Positions 1-10,150 of a stretch of DNA of 64,000 bases are shown here, piece by piece. The notes under the pieces are model-generated. The model made no database searches and was not told where the DNA came from. It saw only the letters and a list, made by a program, of their open reading frames with translations. This DNA comes from Saccharum officinarum (lineage: Eukaryota; Streptophyta; Magnoliopsida; Poales; Poaceae). The stretch spans positions 40,531,335 to 40,595,334 of the forward strand of contig CM036191.1 of assembly GCA_020631735.1 (NCBI GenBank), given 5' to 3'. The position numbers and the translations under genes are program-made. How positions within the stretch are numbered: position 1 is the first letter of the stretch; each line of letters starts with the position of its first letter.

Positions 1-1229
1 TAAATAATAAAGCATAACTGGTAAGCACATAGCCACATATAATAATAAACATCTCAATAGATTACTCTAAGTATATAGCACTAGCATGGATTAGGACGAA
101 CTATAAGGATAAATCCTAAGTTATTCTAACTATAAGGTCAAAGCATACGATGACTAGTGCAATTACACTTGGCAATCATGGCAAAAAAGGTTATATCTAC
201 GCATAGTGATATTACTAAGGAAGATATAGAACATAGCCGTCACTTTCCTATAATAGTTGTGCTCTGCCTGCCCTATACTTGGGAGGTGGACTACAAAGGC
301 CTCAACAGGACTGTCACTCCCGCGATCTACCACATGGTCCAGAATATAGGGTGCAATCGCAGGTAAATACGGTATAGGCACCACGCCTACATAATGTTTA
401 CCACTCACCCATGATATCAATGAGCAAGCGCTATACGATCCTATACTTAAATATAATTCTGATCGAACTATGCCAAGCATATAATCAAAGTATACTAAGA
501 ACAATATAATTGAGAACATAATGAAATAGAGCAGAGTCATATCCAATATGATAGAATAGACTAAAGTCATATTCATAGCAAATGATGAAATATAAGAATA
601 AATACAAAAGTAGGAGAGAATTACCAAGTATTCTCTTGACAGATCCGAAAACCAAGCAATGCTTGCCTCCTTCTAGTTCTAATCCTATGTAGCTATGCTA
701 AACTAGAGATCTAATTGAGATGGTGGCTCTAGGGCTTCTCTAAATGGAACGAGATGAATGAATTGAATGAAATTAGGGTTTCTCCTGAGGCCAGGGGTCT
801 TGCTTATATAGCCCTCTAGAAAGCACCACAACCCTTGTATCAAACTGACCTTGATGAATGATTATTATTGATCCTCAAAGGTGGTGGAGGCATGATCTAG
901 GAGCTTGGCCCTCATTGGCCACCTGGGTGGGGCGGGCGCCCAGGCCAGGGGTTGGCTGCCCCACCTTCCTGGCCTGTGGGCCCTCCCCTCTTGGGGGGAT
1001 CTTCTCGAGTCTTATATAGTATTCTTTTTCGTAGTATGGTCGATTTCTCTCTATATAAATCTGACATGTGGACCTCCTTTGGTTCTTTCCTGATAACCCC
1101 CTGCAGAAATAGATATTTGCCAAAACTCGTGGAATTCTATCAGTATAACCCCTATATATAGATAGTATTTATATTTAGATCGTTTCTCACACTATGTTGA
1201 TGGTTAAAAATGATACTTATCTATCAACA
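1..1229 (-). repeat. Left LTR (3' LTR of the minus-strand element), partial
   Basis: Aligns along its length with 6800-8035 with scattered substitutions and small indels. It ends in CAACA at 1229, immediately followed by a polypurine tract read on the minus strand. The first ~309 bases of the LTR are outside the window. ORFs inside it on both strands are by-products of the LTR and not genes. Confidence 0.9.
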
Positions 1230-1245
1230 AACTCCCCCAAGCTTA
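1230..1245 (-). other. Polypurine tract next to the 3' LTR
   Basis: Read on the minus strand the sequence abutting the LTR is AAGCTTGGGGGAGTT, the usual purine-rich primer for plus-strand DNA synthesis in plant Ty3/gypsy elements. Its position directly against the LTR fixes the LTR edge at 1229/1230. Confidence 0.75.
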
Positions 1246-3620
1246 CCTTTTGCTCGTCCCTGAGCAAAGATAGACTTAGTGATGGATCAGGAGATGCTAC
1301 AATACTTTCATGCCTCACAGGTACACATGCGTTCAAACAAGAACTCTCCTCCGGATTAGAGTGAACTATTCTGATGAAAAACTCACTCATATTACCTTCC
1401 ACCATGGGGCTTGTAGCCGTCACTTGGGTCTTGAGCAGTTGAAAGATAGAACGGTCAAGTCAAGCGCCATGTTTCAAGCTCTTTGATCAACTATTATTCC
1501 GGAGTTTTGCAAGATTTTTAAAATAAAACTCAGAGATTCCTATGTATGACCCTTTCAAGTCTCTCTTTTGTGGTATTTTTGGATGCTCTCCAAGACATTT
1601 ATGGTGTATGCCTTTTCTCTCCTCTCAAAATATGTGGTATTTTTGGTTACATCGTAATATTATGCCTTCTCTCTCTCACCCTACATCTAATAGGCTTATG
1701 TGGAGCTCATAGGTAGGGAGACAACGAAACATATATTGCATAATCAAAACTATGGATCCAAAGGAACGAGTCATAATGTCAAATCAAGATATGCATGTGT
1801 ATGGGTTGTATGGTAGATGGTGGTAAATGGATGAATAGATAATAGAATAGAAGTGGTTATAAGGGGGTAAAGGGATGATGATGGTGAATACTTAGCTCCT
1901 TTGAGAAATTTCTCATATACCTCTCTTAGAAACTTGAAGACTTTGAGAAGAACTTGGGCTGCTAAATCTCTCTTTATTTCTGAGTGGGACATTTGTCCTC
2001 TCTTTTTTCTTTTCTTTTTCTTCTTCTTTTTTAATAGAGTACTCAAGCTCATTTTGGAACATAATAACAAGAGGTAACATAACTGGATGTTTGGGGCTTT
2101 ATTGGCTAGCAAGGGATAAAATTGATGATAGGAATATTTTTGGGAAGTTCACTCCCAGTGTAAGACTAGAACTATTTTCTGGGTGGATCTGGATGGGATA
2201 TATGTGAATTCGTACTTACAGGATAGAAGCAGAATATATGGGTGGATATGGATGCGTACTTCCAGGGTAGAAGCAACATATATATATGTAGAGTGTATAG
2301 GTGGATCTTAATTTTAACTGCATGACCAATTCCTAAGGATCGACACATGCTGACCATACTCAATGCTCACAAATAGTAAATATGAATGTAAGGCTTTCTA
2401 ATCTATAAGCATGTATATGGCTGTGGTAGAAATTCAAACTCTCGTCATACAGAAACTCATCATGTAGCAAATTAATTTTCAAAAGATAAATTCTCCAGAA
2501 CTCTAGTATCTCTAGGAACATGATAGACAGCAGTTCAAAACCTTCTCATATCATATCCGTCAACTACCTAGACTTAGATCAAGCATTCGCTACCCACAAG
2601 TTTAGATTTAGAGCAAATCTTACATCAAAACCATTGTATCCAAAACTCGGGAGAGTTCGAGGTTGAAAACTAGGTACTTAAAAGGAATTACGGCAGAGCA
2701 ACTATTCATCATTTCCATATAAGAGTTTATTCTAGGGGTTCACTTAGCAATATGAAACTTAGCATACTCTCCTATATTTATTAAAATTAAAGATTATACA
2801 GAAAACATATATATGTATATAAGAAAACATTTATTTGGGTTTCTATAGGTTATGCATCTTTTTTTATTTCATATATCAAAGCAAAAATAAATAAATAGGT
2901 ATGTAAGAAAACACTTAGCTGGATATATGGGGATGCTCTCCCCCAAGCTGGATGTTGACATAGTCTTGCTTGATGAAGCTGATAGACATTGAAGGTGTAC
3001 TCCCTTCATCAGAGTGCTTGTGATGATAAATGGCGAGACAACACTCCGACAGGGGACAGTTTGTCCTTTTGTCTGTTGATCCTTCAAATTCTATGAAGCT
3101 CAAAATAGACAACAAAGCTTGTGAAACTTGATTAAGTGTTAGTGATAAACCTCTAAGCCTTGAGCGTCTAGAACCTCTCAACTCATGTATTTTTCTAGCA
3201 GGATCTCTTATACCATATTTTTATATTTTTATACTTATACTATACAAGGAATAAAATGATAAATGTCTTTTATTTTATTTTTATGCCACCACAGCAAGTA
3301 GACTTATGGGTTTTATGCCACAAATTTATTTGTATGGGGCTTAGCAGTTTTATAATGCAATGCAAGGTATATTTGTTTTCTTTTGTATGCAGAAATAAAG
3401 TATAACTAAACATGTAATGAAGGAAAGTAAATATGATGCGGAAAATTAAATGCAGAACTAAAGATGAAAATATTGATAACTACCAAGTTACCTCTTGGCA
3501 CGGCGTTCGGTGATTTAGGTCCTCCGAACAGGACCTCTTGTTCGCTTAATCAATCTAGGGCACCTCGGATGGATCGAGTGGTGCTTCTGATTGTGTTGAG
3601 TCTGACATTGAATTTACCTT
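1246..3620 (-). other. Internal non-coding 3' region of the gypsy element, with a second PPT-like tract
   Basis: About 2.4 kb between the last protease-like segment and the 3' LTR. No reverse transcriptase, RNase H or integrase motif is seen on either strand; the short ORFs here are low-complexity or AT-rich. A second purine tract identical in its core to the terminal one (CTTGGGGGAGA on the minus strand) lies at about 2935-2950. Long non-coding stretches before the 3' LTR are common in grass gypsy elements. Confidence 0.6.
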
Positions 3621-3632
3621 TACTTTCCATAC

Positions 3633-4260
3633 CTATTTTGTTGATGAGGTTGACTTTGAGGAGGAAGTTTGCTCTTCTGTCTTATCTTCTTTGTTCTCCA
3701 TGGTGACTAAGTCACTCTTTGTTGGTGGTACAACTTCTCTCTCAGGAGATGTATTGTCTTGAGGGAATCGATCTTCGTATCTTGATACTTCTCCTTGATA
3801 GTCATCCCATCCATCCTTGGGGATCTGATTCTTCTTGGTGCAGTTACCGCGCCTTCTTCTGGTTCTGTTCTTCTTCGGTTCTTCATCAACTATATAATTA
3901 TTGTTGAAATAGGGACGTACCTTCTCTGAGGGGAATTGAAAATGTACTTCTCCTGTTGCAATATAGATGATGGCCTTGGTGGTGCTTAGGAATGGTCTCC
4001 CTAGGATGATCGGTGGATCGTACTCATCCTCTCCCATGTCGATGACTAGAAAGTCAGTCAGGATGAAGTGGTCATCAATTTGTACAGGAATGTTCTTAGC
4101 TATTCCATCCACGAAGCGAAATGATTGGTCCGCCATCTGCAGCTGCGCTTAGGTTCGGTCTAAAGGCATAGTACCATATAGATATTCATAAGTTACGTTG
4201 GCCATTATGTTGACGCCCGATCTAGTGTCACAAACAACCTTCTAAAAGGAGCTTCTGTTG
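3633..4260 (-). pseudogene. Second retropepsin-like segment (broken)
   Basis: The minus-strand reading contains a degenerate active-site-like stretch (CDTRSGVNIM, about 4195-4230) and then the second-half retropepsin signature IILGRPFLSTTKAI (about 3985-4030) before a hydrophilic Lys/Arg/Glu-rich tail. A stop interrupts it between the two parts and another lies upstream. It repeats the domain layout of the segment at 4355-5027, so the element carries two protease-like domains in tandem. In the family this aspartic protease cleaves the Gag-Pol polyprotein; here it cannot be made as one chain. Confidence 0.7.
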
Positions 4261-4354
4261 ATTGTGCATTCAATGGTTGGGACACCTGAGTCGTCTTTCT
4301 TGAGCAAATATGGGGACTTGAGCTGATGATCATGCTCTTTGTGGACTGCAGTGA

Positions 4355-5027
4355 TCACCCTTGCTGACTCCGTCTATTGTGGCTTCTTATTCTTGTTCTT
4401 CTGATTGTTCTTCGTCTTTGGCTCATAGGGATGTTGGGGCCGTGCAGGGAATTGCAACACTGTGTCCTTGAAGAAGAAGGTCTGTCTTTTCCCTTGATGT
4501 TGAAACAGATCTTGGCAGTGTTGGCGTACATGATAGCTCCAGCGGTGTTCAAGAACGGTCGTCCCAAATGATGGGTGACTTCTCATCACCACCTGTCTCT
4601 ATTACCATAAAGTCTACAGGAACATACAAGCTGCCTACTCGTACACATATGTCTTCTAAGATTCTCTTGGTGTAGCAAAGTGACTGGTCTGTAAGCTGTA
4701 AGCACATGGTTTTGTGCAATAAAGATAATTGAACATTTTGTCATATATTACCTAAGACATGATGTTGACGCTTGCACCGAAGTCACAGATAGCTTCATTG
4801 TAGTTCACGCTTCCAATGGAGATTAGGATGACAGGTCTTCCTGGATCACCTGTCTTAATCGGCAGAGTCTCATCATTCCATCCTTTGGAGATAGGGTCAC
4901 TCCAATAACTTCCTGCATTAAATATGTCTACAAGATTTATAGTTTCTAGATCTTCCAGTTGTCCTAGAATTTTTCCTTGGTTAATAGGAACAATATTAGC
5001 AAGTTGTTGCAACTGAGACTCTAGCAT
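4355..5027 (-). pseudogene. First retropepsin-like segment following gag (broken)
   Basis: The minus-strand reading begins with a Gln/Leu-rich gag-protease linker (codons from about 5027), then reaches CDFGASVNIMS at about 4755-4785, the plant gypsy form of the D-[TS/FL]-G-A active site. After a frameshift or stop region it resumes at about 4525-4570 with GRPFLNTAGAI, the conserved second half. The 4592-4752 stretch has stops in the expected frame. The protein would be the Gag-Pol protease; this copy is dead. The 5028-5166 stretch is gag-protease linker with frameshifts. Confidence 0.72.
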
Positions 5028-5166
5028 CTTATAAAAATGAGCTGATTCTTAATGGCAGTAGAGAAGCTATCCATTCTATTATTAATTGTTTCTAATGTTT
5101 TATCATTGGATGCTAATTTCTTAGACAGGCTATCCATTAATTTTCCTTGATTAAGCACTAACTCTC

Positions 5167-6333
5167 TCAGAGAGGTTGATTAAAAGAATTATTACCTTGA
5201 TAATTACCTAAGTAGTTACCTGTGTAGTTAGGTCTCTGCTGCTGATTCCAATCTTGATTCTGTTGAGGACGGTAGTAGTTGTTGTTATTATTGTTGAGGT
5301 AGTTCACATCTTCTTGTAGCTCTGGGCAATTGCTTCCTGAGTGCCCAGTGTCTCCACACTCTTCACAAGTCATGCGGGAATCATGAATGTGCGTGACTTC
5401 CTTTTTCTCGCCGGCTCTCTTATCGAGCATCTTCATGAGTAGGTCTATCTTGGCAGACAGCATGTCTACCTCCTTCAATTGGTGCATACCTTCACCTCTC
5501 TTATGGGTTTGAGTTCTTTCTTCATTCCAACCTTGGTTGGACACCATTTTCTCCACAAGAGTTGTGGCTTGATTGATTGTAAGTGATAAGAATGCTCCTC
5601 CAGCGGTAGCATCCATAGTCTCACGGGTGGTATTAGTAAGCCTGTGATAGAAGGTCTACATAAGTAGCTAATTCTCCATTCCATGATGAGGACATTCCAG
5701 GATGTAGTCTTGAAAGCGCTCCCATGTTTCTAGGACTGACTTATCATGTTGCTGCTGAAAACTTGATATCTTCCCACAAAGAGCATTTGTCTTACCCATG
5801 GGAAAGAACTTCGCCAGGAAATTGGTGGAATAGAGCGCCCATGTAGTATTCTTCTCCTTATTTGCATAGAACCACTGCTTCGCTCTCCCCAAGAGTGAGA
5901 ATGGGAAGAGGCGAAGTAGTATGGCATCTCTAGGGACATCCTTGATGGTGAAAGTGCTGCAAATCTCCAGGGAGTGATGGACTTGGAGATGAGCACTAGC
6001 ATCTTCATGTGCCTTCCCATAAAACTGGCTAGCTTGCACCATGTTGATCAACGCAGGCTTTAGCTCGAAGTTTTGCTCAATCTCTGTCGCAGGTCCAGTC
6101 CGGATGTTAGCTGTAGTTGGAGCTAAGAACTCACGGAGTGACTTGTTCGCCATAGCGTCAAACTCTGGTGTTAAGTTCCGAACTATACTTGGTTGGCCTT
6201 TCGAATCAGAGAGTGGAGCTTCAAGCTGAGATGATGATGTTTCTGCTTGAACTCTCTTTAGCTTGGCTCTTGCTCTTCTGAATAGCAATTCTGGATTATC
6301 GATGAAGTTATCTAGATGGCCAAACCTACTCAT
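5167..6333 (-). pseudogene. gag polyprotein of Ty3/gypsy type (interrupted)
   Basis: Two same-strand segments. The upstream one (6333-5668, 221 codons) holds a retrotransposon-gag capsid core with the typical AKQWFY and WERFQDYI stretches. The downstream one (5616-5167) holds a CCHC zinc knuckle, CEECGDTGHSGSNC, followed by an Asn/Gln-rich tail. Between them, at about 5640-5670, two in-frame stops break the reading frame. The start at 6333 is the first Met after the leader and about 140 bases from the primer-binding site, as expected for gag. It would package the element RNA in cytoplasmic particles; this copy cannot make a full-length product. Confidence 0.85.
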
Positions 6334-6470
6334 ACATTACCCTATATATAATATATAAATAGACAAAAGGCAAGGGTAAGGTTGTATGAGTAGAGAAGGA
6401 TGATGGTTTCTCCATCACATTAGTGGATGCAAGTGATGGCTCATTATCCTTTGAATAGCAATTCAACCTT

Positions 6471-6487
6471 CCCCAGCAACGGCGCCA
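6471..6487 (-). other. Primer-binding site
   Basis: The minus strand reads TGGCGCCGTTGCTGGGG three bases inside the 5' LTR edge. This is the common PBS of many plant Ty3/gypsy elements and is usually attributed to the 3' end of tRNA-Asp. The tRNA identity is from family knowledge, not tested here. Confidence 0.8.
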
Positions 6488-6490
6488 AAA

Positions 6491-8035
6491 ATGCTTGTCG
6501 ACACCTCTAATGCCACTTAAGCTAGGTTGTCATCCCCAGCATGACACTAAAGGTGCTGGTACTAAAATATGCAAATGCTCCTCTGAAATAAATATGAAAT
6601 CCGCAAGCGCACAGATAATACCGATGTAGCATTTTAACCGGGAGTAATGCAGGTATCGTTATTTATATTTTTACCATTAGGAAGGGATGCTAAGGATAAT
6701 GAGCAATGAACATCACTGCATGTGATAATGGAGAGCATAACCATGTCTTTATCTATCTTCTCATACAAGGTAAGTGTCACAAGATAAATAATATGTATAT
6801 AAATAATAAAGCATAACTGGTAAGCACATAGCTACATATAATAATAAACATCTCAATAGATTACTCTAAATATATAGCACTAGCATGGATTAAGATGAAC
6901 TATACAGATAAATCCTAAGTTATTGTAACTATAAGGTCAAAGCATACGATCACTAGTCCAATTATACTTGGCAATCATGGCAAGAAAAGGTTATATCTAC
7001 GCATAGTGATATTATTAAGGAAGATATAGAACACAACTGTCACTTCTCTATAATAGTTGTGCTCTGCCTGGCCTATACTCGGGAGGTGGACTACAAAGGA
7101 CTCAACAGGACTGTCACTCCCATGATCTACCACACGATCCGGAATATAGGGTGCAATCGCAAGTAGCTACGGTATAGGCACCACGCCTACACAATGTTTA
7201 CCACTCACCCATGATATCAATGAGCAAGTGCTATACGATCCTATACTTAAATATAATTCTGATCGAACTATGCCAATCATATAATCAAAGTAGACTAAGA
7301 ACAATATAATTGAGAACATAATCAAATAGAGCAAAGTCATATCCAATATGATAGGATAGACTAAAGTCATATTCATAGCAAATGATGAAATATAAGAACA
7401 AATACAAAAGTAGGAGAGAATTACCAAGTATTCTGTTGACAGATCCGGAAACTAAGCAATGCTTGCCTCCTTCTAGTTCTAATCGTATGTAGCTATGCTA
7501 AACTAGAAATCTAATTGAGATGGTGGCTCTAAGGCTTCTCTGAATGGAATGAGATGAATGAATTGAATTGAATGAAATTAGGATTTCTTCTGGGGCTAGG
7601 GGTCTTGCTTATATAGCCCTCTAGGAAGGACCACAGCCCTTGGATCAAACCGACCTTGATCAATGATTATTTTTATCCTCAAAGGCGGTGGAGACGTGAT
7701 CTAGGAGCTTGGCCCTGATTGGCCACCTGGGTGGGGTGGGCGCCCAGGCCAGGGGACGGCTGCCCCACCTGCCTGGCCTGTGGGCCCTCCCCTCTTGGGG
7801 GATCTTCTCGAGTCTTCTAGAGTATTCTTTTTTATAGTATAGTCGATTTCTCTCTATATAAATCTGACATGTGGACCTCCTTTGGTTCTTTCCTAATAAC
7901 CCCCTGCATAAATAGATATTCATCAAAATTCATGGAATTCTATCAGTATAACCCCTATATCTAGATAGTATTTATATTTAGATCAATTCTCATGCTATGT
8001 TGATGGTTAAAAATGATACTTATCTACCGTCAACA
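6491..8035 (-). repeat. Right LTR (5' LTR of the minus-strand element), complete
   Basis: 1545 bases bounded on the plus strand by TG at 6491 (TGCTTGTCGACACC) and CA at 8035 (CCGTCAACA). The inner edge abuts the PBS spacer; the outer edge abuts SINE-like sequence starting GTTAG, the predicted 5-bp target duplication. Partner LTR is at 1-1229. The overlap with sequence right of the gap begins inside this LTR, at 6789. Confidence 0.88.
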
Positions 8036-9240
8036 GTTAGGTTCCCAGTGGTCAACCATCCACTAGGGTTGAGGTACTAACTTAGCCCGGGCTGTTCATA
8101 TTTTTCTTGATTTATTCTAAGATCTATGGCTAGAATTGCTGAACTGAGCAATAACTCAGTTGGTTAGGTTCCCGGTGGTGAACCGATCCACCAGGGTTGA
8201 GGTACTAACTTAGCCTAGGGTGTTTACATTTTTCTTAATTTATTCTAAGATCTAATGACACTATTGTTTTAGTGGTAGGTGATGTGTCCATCGATAGTAA
8301 AGGTGCCTATGGTGACTTCGTCAATATTGACATTTACCAGTCGATCTCAGCTCTTCAAAGATGCTCATAGTGGTAGGTTGTGCATGTGTATGTTCATAGG
8401 GATGACTGTAAAATTGTGTATATGAGTCTCTGCATCTTTACTAGGTCTCCCCAAAAATTATCTACACCTTGTGTCGTCTTGAACTGTTTAACCCATTGTG
8501 ACCTCCTAGTAATCGATGGCTAGAATTGCTGAACTGCTCAATAACTCAGTTGGTTAGGTTCCCGGTGGTGAACCGATCCACCAGGGTTGAGGTACTAACT
8601 TAGCCTAGGGTGTTTACATTTTTCTTAATTTATTCTAAGATCTAATGACACTATTGTTTTAGTGGTAGGTGATGTGTCCATCGATAGTAAAGGTGCCTAT
8701 GGTGACTTCGTCAATATTGACATTTACCAGTCGATCTCAGCTCTTCAAAGATGCTCATAGTGGTAGGTTGTGCATGTGTATGTTCATAGGGATGACTGTA
8801 AAATTGTGTATATGAGTCTCTGCATCTTTACTAGGTCTCCCCAAAAATTATCTACACCTTGTGTCGTCTTGAACTGTTTAACCCATTGTGACCTCTCAGT
8901 AATCGATGGCTAGAATTGCTGAACTGCTCAATAACTCAGTTGGTTAGGTTCCCAGTGGTGAACCGATCCACCATGGTTGAGGTACTAAGTTAGCCCGGAG
9001 TGTCCACATTTGTCTTGATTTATTCTAAGATTTAACAACACTATTGTTTTAGTGGTAGGCGATGTGTGCATCGATAGTAAAGGTATCTATGGTGACTTCG
9101 TCTATCTCGATATTTACTAGTCGATCTAAGCTGTTCAAAGATGCTCATAGTGGTAGGGTGTGCATGTGTATGTTCATAGGGATGAGTGTAAAATCATGTA
9201 TATGAGTCTTTGCATCTTTACTAGGTCTCCCTAAAAATAT
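8036..9240 (+). repeat. Tandem array of ~390-bp SINE-like units
   Basis: A partial unit (8036-8127) is followed by units at 8128-8517 and 8518-8907, almost identical, and a third diverged unit from 8908 to about 9240. Each unit starts with a tRNA-like head: ACTCAGTTGGTTAGG resembles a pol III A box, and GGGTTGAGGTACTAAC sits where a B box would be but has lost the GTTCGA core. The 3' part (TTCATAGGGATGACTGT, then a GTGTATATGAGTCTCTGCATCTTTAC stretch, positions about 8390-8432) resembles the tails of grass tRNA-derived SINEs. Tandem rather than dispersed arrangement is unusual for SINEs. No protein-coding potential is seen. Confidence 0.7.
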
Positions 9241-9627
9241 CTACATCTAGAATTGGATGGTACGGGCATCTAAACCTAGAATTAGACGGTATGAAAAGCC
9301 TGATGAAAATGACACATTGTATCATTCCGCCTTGGAATTGGATTACCAAGCGCTTGCTGCGCGGCCGGCCCGTTGTTTATAGAGCAGCGGTTATGGCATC
9401 GGAATAGCCGAATGCAATACAAGAGTGCATTTGGGTGACCAAAAACTAGCACCGTTGATGAATAAAAAAAAACTTTATATGGTGCTTGGGTTTAGGAATG
9501 ACTTAGTCCATTTTCTTCTTATTCGTTTTTTTTGCTTTGTGGAATTACTATTTTGATGCATCATCTCATTCATCGAAACCTAATAATTAGTAGTAGTGTG
9601 AGAAATGGACTGCTTCCACTAAATTTA
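9241..9627. other. Intergenic spacer, nothing recognised
   Basis: Mixed sequence with a short GC-rich patch (GCGCGGCCGGCCCG near 9360) and a T-rich tract near 9520. I see no gene, terminal repeat or RNA gene. Confidence 0.5.
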
Positions 9628-9798
9628 GTGTGTGTTTGGTTCGTGGAATCAACCAATTCCTTGTGCACATAATAACTATTAGCTTGTATGTAATTAATGA
9701 GGTGGTGATAGAAAGAACCCAAGGCAACTGGCCCAGCATTGGATACAGACACCTTGTTAATTGGTGGAATTAACCAATTCCTCGAACCAAGCACCTCG
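9628..9798. mobile_element. Small MITE with TTA target duplication, Tourist-like
   Basis: Imperfect terminal inverted repeats of about 33 bases: left GTGTGTGTTTGGTTCGTGG, right (reverse complement) CGAGGTGCTTGGTTCGAGG, both followed by a GGAAT...AATTCC stretch. TTA flanks both ends (9625-9627 and 9799-9801), the target size of PIF/Harbinger (Tourist) MITEs. Length 171 bases, no coding capacity. The same element is at 32299-32469. Confidence 0.6.
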
Positions 9799-10150
9799 TT
9801 AATTATCATGGATGCATACTCGCAATAGCTACAGACATACATTTACCTCTTAACCAACGACATCGTGAGGGAGGAACCGAAGGCAAAAAGGGCCGGCATT
9901 TGTCTAGCAAGACCCCCTTACTTATCCGAAGTAAAATTTATTTGGAAGCGGGAAGTCCAAAGATTAGGACATAGTAACAAGGAACTGGTGTCTTGTGTAA
10001 CCTGTGGGCTAGGGTGCAAAAAATTACATTGTTATTCAGCGGTATCCTTTGTCTCCTACATGCTTTCAAACTGCACAAAACTCTGTATTCTGGCTGACCG
10101 GCCACTGCCCTCACCCGCAACAATTTCCACTTGGCAGACGACAGCTAGCA

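Larger units (their letters stand above)
1..8035 (-). mobile_element. Ty3/gypsy LTR retrotransposon lacking RT and integrase, left LTR cut by window edge
   Basis: Long terminal repeats lie at 1-1229 and 6491-8035; base 1 aligns with base 6800, so about 300 bases of the left LTR are outside the window. The internal region (1230-6490) reads on the minus strand: primer-binding site, gag with a CCHC knuckle, then two retropepsin-like segments. No reverse transcriptase, RNase H or integrase motif is visible in any frame of the remaining ~2.4 kb. The coding parts carry several stops and frameshifts and the LTRs differ at scattered sites, so this is an old, probably non-autonomous copy. Gag/protease-only gypsy derivatives that rely on an autonomous partner are known in grasses. 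Assignment to gypsy rests on the gag type, the LGRPFL protease motif and the PBS; the lineage is not certain. Confidence 0.88.

Noticed and set aside
163..627. 154-codon hydrophobic minus-strand ORF, also seen shorter at 7167-7427 and 29840-30100
   Set aside because: It lies inside the gypsy LTR and is not preserved between LTR copies; AT-rich sequence gives such membrane-like chance ORFs.
1246..3620. Reverse transcriptase or integrase in the gypsy interior
   Set aside because: No YxDD, HHCC or DDE-type motif could be read in any frame.
8140..8200. Functional tRNA gene
   Set aside because: The A-box-like part is present but the B box lacks the GTTCGA core and no cloverleaf or anticodon arm can be drawn; a SINE head fits better.
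8036..9240. CRISPR array or rRNA spacer repeats
   Set aside because: The period is 390 bp with tRNA-like heads and no short repeat-spacer pattern; the context is plant nuclear DNA.
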